From positions 1-6,442 of the forward strand of contig JALOLN010000115.1 in the NCBI GenBank assembly GCA_025455945.1: 6,442 bases of DNA, read 5' to 3'. Within the stretch, counting starts at the first letter, position 1. Each line of letters opens with the position of its first letter. The DNA is from Actinomycetes bacterium. GTDB lineage: Bacteria; Actinomycetota; Actinomycetes; Prado026. The notes beneath the pieces were generated by a model. That model was not told the DNA's origin, did not search any database, and saw nothing but the letters and a program-made list of their open reading frames with translations. A program made the translations under genes and the position numbers. Positions 1 through 5,167 of the stretch are shown in pieces.

Positions 1-2253
1 CCCGCCGGGGCGCGGGTCCGGGCCCGGCTGGCCCGGCTCGCGGCGGTGCGGGGGGGCGCCTCCGACCCGGTCCTGGAGCCGCTGTTCCGGACCGTCCGGG
101 CGAACCACCCCAAGGCCGAGGTGCGCGAGCTCGAGCGCGCCTACGAGGCCGCCGCGCACCACCACGAGGGTCAGCTGCGCAAGAGCGGCGAGCCCTACAT
201 CACTCACCCGCTCGCCGTGGCGCAGATCCTCGCCGACCTCGGGATGACCGTCCCGACGCTGTGCGCCGCCCTGCTGCACGACACCGTGGAGGACACGGGC
301 TACTCCCTGGACGAGCTGCGGGCGGAATTCGGCGACGAGGTGGCAGACCTCGTCGACGGGGTCACGAAGCTCGACAAGGTGCGCTACGGCGAGGCCTCGG
401 AGGCCGAGACCGTCCGGAAGATGGTCGTCGCGATGGCCCGGGACATCCGTGTCCTGGTCATCAAGCTCGCGGACCGGCTGCACAACATGCGCACGATGGC
501 GTTCCTGCCGCCGGACAAGCAGCAGCGCAAGGCCCGCGAGACGCTGGAGATCTACGCCCCCCTGGCCCACCGGCTGGGCATGAACACGATCAAGTGGGAG
601 CTGGAGGACCTCGCGTTCGGCATCCTCTACCCGAAGATGTACGACGAGATCGTCCGGCTGGTGGCGGAGCGGTCGCCCAAGCGGGACGAGTTCCTCGGCG
701 AGGTCATCGACATCGTGTCGGGGGACTTCCGCAACGCGAAGATCAAGGCGCTGGTGACCGGCCGGCCCAAGCACTACTACTCGATCTACCAGAAGATGAT
801 CGTGCGCGGACGCGACTTCGCCGACATCTACGACCTGGTGGGGATCCGCGTCCTCGTCGACACCGTCCGCGACTGCTACGCCGCGCTGGGCACCGTGCAC
901 GCCCGGTGGAACCCGGTGCCGGGGCGGTTCAAGGACTACATCGCGATGCCCAAGTTCAACATGTACCAGTCACTGCACACCACGGTGATCGGGCCGGGGG
1001 GCAAGCCGGTCGAGCTGCAGATCCGCACCCGCGACATGCACCGGATGGCGGAGTACGGGATCGCCGCGCACTGGAAGTACAAGGAGGACGCCGTCGGCGG
1101 CCGGCGCGGCCACTCCGACGCCGCCGAGGACATGGTGTGGCTGCGGCAGCTCGTCGACTGGCAGCGCGAGACCGAGGACCCGGGGGAGTTCCTCGAGTCG
1201 CTGCGGTTCGACATCGGCCCCCGCCAGGTGTTCGTGTTCACCCCGAAGGGGGACGTCCTCGCCCTGCCGCTGGGTGCGACCCCCGTCGACTTCGCCTACG
1301 CGGTGCACACCGAGGTCGGCCACCGCTGCGTGGGTGCCCGGGTCAACGGCAAGCTGGTGCCGTTGGAGAGCGAGCTCACGAACGGCGACGTCGTCGAGAT
1401 CATCACGTCCAAGGCCCAGGACGCCGGACCGAGCCGGGACTGGCTGGGGTTCGTCAAGAGTGGCCGGGCCCGGTCGAAGATCCGGGCCTGGTACTCGCGC
1501 GGTCGACGCGAGGAGGCCATCGAGCACGGCAAGGAGGCACTGGCGCGGGCCCTGCGCAAGCAGGGGCTGCCCCTGCACCGGATCCTGTCCAGCCGGGCCC
1601 TGCTCGTCATCGCCACCGAGAGCCGCTACCCCGACGTCTCGGCGCTGTACGCGGCGATCGGCGAGGGGCACCTGTCCGCGCAGACGGTGGTCCATCGGCT
1701 GATGCAGTCCATGGGCGGCGAGGAGGGCACGGAGGAGGACCTCGCCGAGGCCACGACCCCGACGCGGGAGGCGCGCAAGCCGCGGCCCCAGGGCGACCCC
1801 GGGGTCGTTGTCAAGGGTGCCTCCGACGTGTGGGCCAAGCTCGCGAAGTGCTGCACCCCGGTTCCCGGGGACGCGATCAAGGGTTTCGTCACGCGCGGTG
1901 ACGGCGTCTCGGTGCACCGGTCCGGCTGTGTCAACATGCAGGCGCTGGAGTCGGGCCAGCCGGACCGCGTCGTCGAGGTCGAGTGGGCCCCCTCGGCGTC
2001 CAGCGTCTTCCTCGTCCAGGTCCAGGTCGAGGCGCTGGACCGGGCCCGGCTGCTGTCTGACGTCACCCGCGTGCTGTCCGACCAGCACGTCAACATCCTG
2101 GCTGCGTCCGTCACGACGACGCGGGACCGGATCGCGCTGTCCCGGTTCACCTTCGAGATGGCCGACCCCAAGCACCTCGGCGCAGTGCTGAAGGCCGTGC
2201 GCGGGGTCGAGGGCGTCTACGACGTCTACCGGGTGAGCTCGTCGCGGTCGTGA
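1..2253 (+). CDS. rel: Bifunctional (p)ppGpp synthetase/hydrolase Rel (RSH family), 5' end cut by the window edge
   Basis: This enzyme makes (p)ppGpp from ATP and GDP/GTP on starved ribosomes and also degrades it, setting the stringent response in the cytoplasm. Residues are numbered from the GTG at 46. The HD hydrolase domain has R45, H54, HD at 78-79, ED at 82-83 and D143. The synthetase domain has D263, E323 and an RFKD motif at 294-297, the RxKD form typical of bifunctional enzymes rather than the ExDD form of synthetase-only RelA. A TGS domain lies at about 393-453, a Cys-rich zinc-finger-like segment at 602-628 (CC at 602-603, HRSGC ending at 628), and an ACT domain at about 654-731. 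Both active sites look intact. The frame is open to base 1 and encodes RVRARLARL just before the GTG. A near-identical stretch lies inside the N-terminal region of M. tuberculosis Rel, so the real start is probably upstream and GTG 46 internal. The stop is TGA at 2251-2253. The promoter is not in view. Confidence 0.96.
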   Translation, partial: PAGARVRARLARLAAVRGGASDPVLEPLFRTVRANHPKAEVRELERAYEAAAHHHEGQLRKSGEPYITHPLAVAQILADLGMTVPTLCAALLHDTVEDTGYSLDELRAEFGDEVADLVDGVTKLDKVRYGEASEAETVRKMVVAMARDIRVLVIKLADRLHNMRTMAFLPPDKQQRKARETLEIYAPLAHRLGMNTIKWELEDLAFGILYPKMYDEIVRLVAERSPKRDEFLGEVIDIVSGDFRNAKIKALVTGRPKHYYSIYQKMIVRGRDFADIYDLVGIRVLVDTVRDCYAALGTVHARWNPVPGRFKDYIAMPKFNMYQSLHTTVIGPGGKPVELQIRTRDMHRMAEYGIAAHWKYKEDAVGGRRGHSDAAEDMVWLRQLVDWQRETEDPGEFLESLRFDIGPRQVFVFTPKGDVLALPLGATPVDFAYAVHTEVGHRCVGARVNGKLVPLESELTNGDVVEIITSKAQDAGPSRDWLGFVKSGRARSKIRAWYSRGRREEAIEHGKEALARALRKQGLPLHRILSSRALLVIATESRYPDVSALYAAIGEGHLSAQTVVHRLMQSMGGEEGTEEDLAEATTPTREARKPRPQGDPGVVVKGASDVWAKLAKCCTPVPGDAIKGFVTRGDGVSVHRSGCVNMQALESGQPDRVVEVEWAPSASSVFLVQVQVEALDRARLLSDVTRVLSDQHVNILAASVTTTRDRIALSRFTFEMADPKHLGAVLKAVRGVEGVYDVYRVSSSRS

Positions 2254-2254
2254 C

Positions 2255-2278
2255 CGGCGGGTGAGGGCTCAGCCGCCG
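2255..2278. terminator. GC-rich hairpin between converging genes, possible bidirectional terminator
   Basis: CGGCGG at 2255-2260 pairs with CCGCCG at 2273-2278. After one G/G mismatch the stem continues as TGA/TCA around a GGGC loop. The hairpin begins 2 bp after the rel stop and runs through the stop codon of the minus-strand DUF349 gene. No T-run follows on either strand, so it is not a classical intrinsic terminator. Termination is inferred from its position between convergent genes only 15 bp apart. In a genome this rich in G and C, a chance stem of this size is possible. Confidence 0.45.
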
Positions 2279-3495
2279 AACTCGGCGAGGGCGCGCTCCG
2301 CCTGCTCGAGCCAGGTGCGCTTCGCCGCCAGCGACTCCTCGGCCGCCGCGATCGCCCGCTCGTCGCCGCTGCTGCGGGCCCGCTCGAGGTCACGCTCCAG
2401 GCGTTGGATGCCTGCGGTCAGCTGGTCCACGGCGTCGCGGGCGCGGGCCCGCGCCTCGGGGTTGGACCGCCGCCAGCGGGTCTCCTCGGCGCTCCGGACG
2501 GCCTCCTCGACCCGGCGCAGCCGGCCCTCCACCCGGTCCCGGTCCGCGCGGGGGACGTGACCCACCTGCTCCCAGCGCTCCTCGATGGCGCGCAGGGCCG
2601 CCCGGGCGGCCGCCACGTGCGTGACGGGCAGCAGGGCCTCCGCCTCGGCGGCCAGGGCCTCCTTGGCGGCGAGGTTCGCGGCCTGCCCGGCGTCGCGGGC
2701 GGAGAACTCCGCCGAGCGGGCGGCGAAGAAGGCATCCTGAGCCGCCCGGAACCGCGCCCACAGCGCGTCGTCGTCGGCGCGGGCGGCGCGGCCCGCCACT
2801 CGCCACTCGTCCATGAGGGCCCGGAAGCGGGCCGCCGTCGGCCCCCAGTCCGTGGAGGTCGCCAGGGCCTCGGCCTCGGTCACCAGCCGGGCCTTCACCG
2901 CCTTGGCCTCGTCCTGGTGCGCGGCCAGGTGCGCGAAGTGGTGCCGCCGACGGCGATCGAAGGCGTTGCGGGCGGCGCTGAACCGCTTCCACAGGGCCTG
3001 TTCGGTGCCACGGTCGACGTGCGGGGCGACCTTCCACTCCTCGAGCAGGGTGCGCAGCCGGTCGCCGGCCACCTTCCACTGCTCGGAGACCGCGAGCTCC
3101 TCAGCCTCGGCGACGATGCGCTCGCGGTGTTCCCTGGCCTGCGCGCGGGCCGCCTCCCGCTCCGCGCGCGCCGCCGCCCGCTTGTCCTCGATGCGGGGGA
3201 CCAGGGCGTCGAGGCGAGCCGTCAGGGCGTCGAGGTCACCGACGGCGTGCGCCTCCGCGACCGCAGCCCGGACCCGGGCCAAGGTCGCCAGCACCTCCTC
3301 CGGAGCCACCTCGGGTGAGGCGACCCGCCGCTCGAGCAGGTCGACCTCGACCTCGAGCGCGGCGTACTTGCGCCCGTAGTAGGCCAGGGCCTCCTCGGCC
3401 GACCCGGCCTGGTAGGAGCCGACGACCCGCTCACCGGCGGAGGTGCGGACGTAGACGGTCCCCTCGTCGTCGACCCGCCCCCACTGCTCGGTCAC
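2269..3495 (-). CDS. DUF349 domain protein with three repeats, coiled-coil rich
   Basis: This 408-residue, highly charged, Ala/Arg/Glu-rich protein has no signal peptide or membrane segment, so it should be cytoplasmic and largely helical. Three DUF349-type repeats are visible at about 138-183, 216-262 and 289-334. The first two share a W-x(n)-L-x-E-W pattern followed by an aromatic-rich ALW-x-RF segment, as in EQALWKRFSAARNAF. The third is diverged but keeps the ERW core. Charged helices at about 100-135 and 350-405 look like coiled coils. The N-terminal 35 residues look like a short beta-rich segment. The GTG start at 3495-3493 is supported by GAAGGGG at 3507-3501, with a 5-nt spacer. It lies 13 bp behind the cyclophilin stop, so the two are probably co-transcribed. 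The molecular function of DUF349 proteins of this kind is not established. I know of no catalytic residues, and a structural or nucleic-acid-associated role would be a guess. Confidence 0.88.
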   Translation of the reverse strand: MTEQWGRVDDEGTVYVRTSAGERVVGSYQAGSAEEALAYYGRKYAALEVEVDLLERRVASPEVAPEEVLATLARVRAAVAEAHAVGDLDALTARLDALVPRIEDKRAAARAEREAARAQAREHRERIVAEAEELAVSEQWKVAGDRLRTLLEEWKVAPHVDRGTEQALWKRFSAARNAFDRRRRHHFAHLAAHQDEAKAVKARLVTEAEALATSTDWGPTAARFRALMDEWRVAGRAARADDDALWARFRAAQDAFFAARSAEFSARDAGQAANLAAKEALAAEAEALLPVTHVAAARAALRAIEERWEQVGHVPRADRDRVEGRLRRVEEAVRSAEETRWRRSNPEARARARDAVDQLTAGIQRLERDLERARSSGDERAIAAAEESLAAKRTWLEQAERALAEFGG

Positions 3496-3500
3496 GGTCG

Positions 3501-3507
3501 CCCCTTC
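3501..3507 (-). promoter_or_regulatory. Ribosome binding site of the DUF349 gene
   Basis: GAAGGGG on the minus strand lies 5 nt before GTG 3495. It sits between the cyclophilin stop (3511-3509) and this start, which fits translation of the second gene of a two-gene operon and supports the chosen start. Confidence 0.65.
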
Positions 3508-3508
3508 G

Positions 3509-4279
3509 TCATCCCGCCGCCACGGTCGCGGACTCGATGGTGACAGGTTCGGCGGGTGCGCCGTCGTCGGTTCCGCCCTCGATGCCTGCGGCGGCGATCC
3601 CCGTCAGGACGTCCAGCCCGGCGGTGACCCGGCCGAAGGGGGTGTAGCTCGGGGGGAGCTGGGAGTCGGCGTAGACGAGGAAGAACTGGCTGCCGTTGGT
3701 GTTGGGCCCGCTGTTCGCCATCGCCACGGTCCCGGCCGGGTAGGTCGCGCCGTCGAGGTTCTCGTCGTCGAAGGTGTACCCGGGCCCGCCGGACCCGGTG
3801 CCCGACGGGTCGCCGCACTGCAGGACGTTCAGCGTGCCCTCGGTCAGCCGGTGGCAGTCGCTGCCGTCGAACCAGCCCTGGTCGGCGAGGAACGCGAACG
3901 AGTTCGTCGTGCACGGGGCGGCGGCGTTGAGCAGCTCGACGGTGACCGGGCCCCCCGCGAACTGCAGGGTGGCCGCCGAGGTGGCCGGCAGCAGCGACGT
4001 CGTCAGCGGCGGAACACCGTCGACCGGCTTGACCGCCTCTCCGCTGCGCGGGTACAGGCAGACGACCTGGTTGGGGTCCGCGGCGGTGCTGGACTCCTCG
4101 CCGGTGTCCTGCAGGGCGATGGCCAGGCCGGCCAGGCCGCCGACGAGCAGCACGGTCAGCACGATGGCGGCGGTCAGCCGGGTGCGCTGCTGTCGCCGGG
4201 TGGCCTGCTCGGCACGACGGGCCTGCTGGCGCTCGAACTTGGCGCGGGCCACGTCCCGCTCGCGCTTGCTGCCGGCCAC
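3509..4279 (-). CDS. Membrane-anchored cyclophilin-type peptidyl-prolyl cis-trans isomerase
   Basis: The family catalyses cis-trans isomerisation of Xaa-Pro bonds during protein folding. From GTG 4279 the product is 256 residues. It has a Lys/Arg-rich N-terminus (4-34), one hydrophobic segment at about 35-56 that should anchor it with the C-terminus outside, a Ser/Thr/Glu-rich linker, and a cyclophilin domain at about 100-252. Core motifs include CHRL at 142-145 (R144 matching the catalytic Arg of human CypA), QCGDP at 154-158 and MANSGPNTNGSQFF at 187-200 (Q198, F200). The positions of CypA F60 and W121 are not conserved, and H126 appears to be Tyr212, as in some bacterial relatives. Cys74, 123, 142 and 155 could form disulfides outside the cell. 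An in-frame GTG at 4306 would add nine residues but has no visible Shine-Dalgarno, whereas GTG 4279 does. The position next to rel and hisS matches M. tuberculosis ppiB. It appears to be the first gene of an operon with the DUF349 gene. Confidence 0.92.
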   Translation of the reverse strand: MAGSKRERDVARAKFERQQARRAEQATRRQQRTRLTAAIVLTVLLVGGLAGLAIALQDTGEESSTAADPNQVVCLYPRSGEAVKPVDGVPPLTTSLLPATSAATLQFAGGPVTVELLNAAAPCTTNSFAFLADQGWFDGSDCHRLTEGTLNVLQCGDPSGTGSGGPGYTFDDENLDGATYPAGTVAMANSGPNTNGSQFFLVYADSQLPPSYTPFGRVTAGLDVLTGIAAAGIEGGTDDGAPAEPVTIESATVAAG

Positions 4280-4284
4280 GGTGG

Positions 4285-4290
4285 TCCTCT
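4285..4290 (-). promoter_or_regulatory. Ribosome binding site deciding the cyclophilin start
   Basis: AGAGGA on the minus strand, within a purine run, lies 5 nt before GTG 4279. The alternative GTG at 4306 has no comparable purine run before it. The protein from 4279 also begins in the same way as actinobacterial PpiB proteins, with a short tail and then a basic stretch such as ARAKFERQ. Confidence 0.6.
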
Positions 4291-4322
4291 CTGTCGTCGG
4301 CGTCACGTCCGGGCGGGCGCCC

Positions 4323-4328
4323 AGTCTA
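4323..4328 (-). promoter_or_regulatory. Candidate -10 element for the cyclophilin-DUF349 operon
   Basis: TAGACT on the minus strand fits the actinobacterial TAnnnT -10 consensus and is one of the few AT-containing hexamers in this stretch. Transcription would begin near 4315 and leave a leader of about 35 nt before GTG 4279. No convincing TTGACA-like -35 lies 16-19 bp upstream, so the call rests on the -10 and position alone. Confidence 0.33.
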
Positions 4329-4375
4329 GGTGGGCCGGCCGCTGCGGCGGTTCGCGGCCCGCCCGTCCACGCCGG

Positions 4376-4381
4376 TACCCT
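4376..4381 (+). promoter_or_regulatory. Candidate -10 element for the hydrolase-hisS operon
   Basis: TACCCT matches TAnnnT. A start near 4388 would put the whole 11-bp repeat array inside the 5' leader, with about 80 nt to GTG 4468. The -35 is poor: TTCGCG at 4351-4356 is 19 bp away and shares only the leading TT with the consensus. This is tentative. Confidence 0.28.
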
Positions 4382-4392
4382 CGTCGGGTCCC

Positions 4393-4447
4393 AGTCAGCC
4401 CGCAGTCAGCCCGCAGTCTGCCCGCAGTCAGCCCGCAGCCAGCCCCT
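4393..4447. repeat. Tandem repeat, five copies of an 11-bp unit
   Basis: The unit is AGTCAGCCCGC. Copies at 4393, 4404 and 4426 are identical. The copy at 4415 has one change (A to T at position 5), and the copy at 4437 has three changes, so the array decays at its right end. It ends 6 bp before the Shine-Dalgarno of the hydrolase gene and lies in the divergent intergenic region. A period of 11 bp is about one turn of DNA and not a multiple of three, which argues against it being coding sequence. Confidence 0.93.
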
Positions 4448-4453
4448 GCCGTC

Positions 4454-4460
4454 GGAGGTG
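4454..4460 (+). promoter_or_regulatory. Ribosome binding site deciding the hydrolase start
   Basis: GGAGGTG is a near-perfect match to the anti-Shine-Dalgarno complement and lies 7 nt before GTG 4468. It rules against the longer in-frame GTG at 4330, which would translate the repeat array and give a Pro/Ser/Arg-rich N-terminus unlike the family. Confidence 0.8.
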
Positions 4461-4467
4461 CGTCACC

Positions 4468-5163
4468 GTGCTCGTCGCCGGGTTTCCCGCCGCGGCGTTC
4501 GACACCAACTGCTACGTCGTGGCGCCGGGGCCGCGCCAGGAGTGCCTGGTGGTCGACCCCGGCATCGGCGTCGAGGCCGACCTGGACGCTGTGCTGCGCG
4601 AGCACCACCTGCAGCCGGTGGCCGTGCTGCTGACCCACGGGCACCTCGACCACACGTTCTCGGTGACGCCCGTGTGCGGCGCCCGGGGCATCCCGGCCTA
4701 CGTCCACTCCGACGACCGGTACCGGCTGACCGACCCGATCAGCCTGCTCGGGCCGCAGCTGCGGGCGATGTTCCTCGGTCGGCTCGAGTGGACCGAGCCG
4801 GACGACGTCCGCGAGCTGGCCGACGGCACGGTCATGGAGCTGGCCGGGCTGCAGGTGACCGTCGACCACGCCCCGGGCCACACCGAGGGGTCGGTGCTCT
4901 TCCGGCTGCCGTCGGACGTGGAGACACCGCCGGTGTGCCTGTCCGGCGACGTCCTGTTCGCCGGCTCCATCGGACGCACCGACCTGCCCGGGGGAGACCC
5001 GGATGCGATGCTGCGCTCGCTGCGCGAGAAGGTCCTGCCGCTGACCGACGAGACGGTCGTCCTGCCCGGCCACGGCGAGCCGACGACGATCGCGCGGGAG
5101 CGCGCCACCAACCCCTTCCTGCTCGAGGTGGGGCGCCCGCCCATGCCGCGCCGGGGGCTGTAG
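4468..5163 (+). CDS. Metallo-beta-lactamase-fold hydrolase, glyoxalase II-like
   Basis: The product is a 231-residue cytoplasmic protein with no signal peptide. It has the full binuclear metal set of the glyoxalase II branch of the MBL fold: THGHLDH at 56-62 (H57, H59, D61, H62), H138 in APGHTEGS, D161 in SGDVLF and H202 in LPGHGEPT. The N-terminal AFDTNCYVV and the GSIGRTDLPGG segment after D161 are typical of bacterial YcbL-like or glyoxalase II-like hydrolases. Family members cleave thioesters such as S-lactoylglutathione or act on related substrates. Most actinobacteria use mycothiol rather than glutathione, so a mycothiol thioester is a possible substrate, but this is inference. The C-terminal substrate-binding domain of classical glyoxalase II (about 250 residues or more) is short or missing. 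The same gene lies beside hisS in M. tuberculosis (Rv2581c). The stop TAG is 4 bp before the hisS start, so the two should be one transcript. Confidence 0.93.
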   Translation: MLVAGFPAAAFDTNCYVVAPGPRQECLVVDPGIGVEADLDAVLREHHLQPVAVLLTHGHLDHTFSVTPVCGARGIPAYVHSDDRYRLTDPISLLGPQLRAMFLGRLEWTEPDDVRELADGTVMELAGLQVTVDHAPGHTEGSVLFRLPSDVETPPVCLSGDVLFAGSIGRTDLPGGDPDAMLRSLREKVLPLTDETVVLPGHGEPTTIARERATNPFLLEVGRPPMPRRGL

Positions 5164-5167
5164 GCCG

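Noticed and set aside
261..1901. Second plus-strand frame of 546 codons inside rel
   Set aside because: It is Arg/Gly/Ala/Pro-rich out-of-frame translation of rel. The rel frame carries every conserved RSH residue.
4280..4306. Cyclophilin start at GTG 4306
   Set aside because: No Shine-Dalgarno precedes it, whereas GTG 4279 has AGAGGA at good spacing and gives the usual N-terminus.
4393..4447. CRISPR array
   Set aside because: The units are 11 bp, directly abutting and without spacers, so this is a simple tandem repeat.
4330..4467. Longer N-terminus for the hydrolase starting at GTG 4330
   Set aside because: It would translate the 11-bp repeat array into a Ser/Pro/Gln-rich leader absent from the family. 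A strong GGAGGTG precedes GTG 4468.
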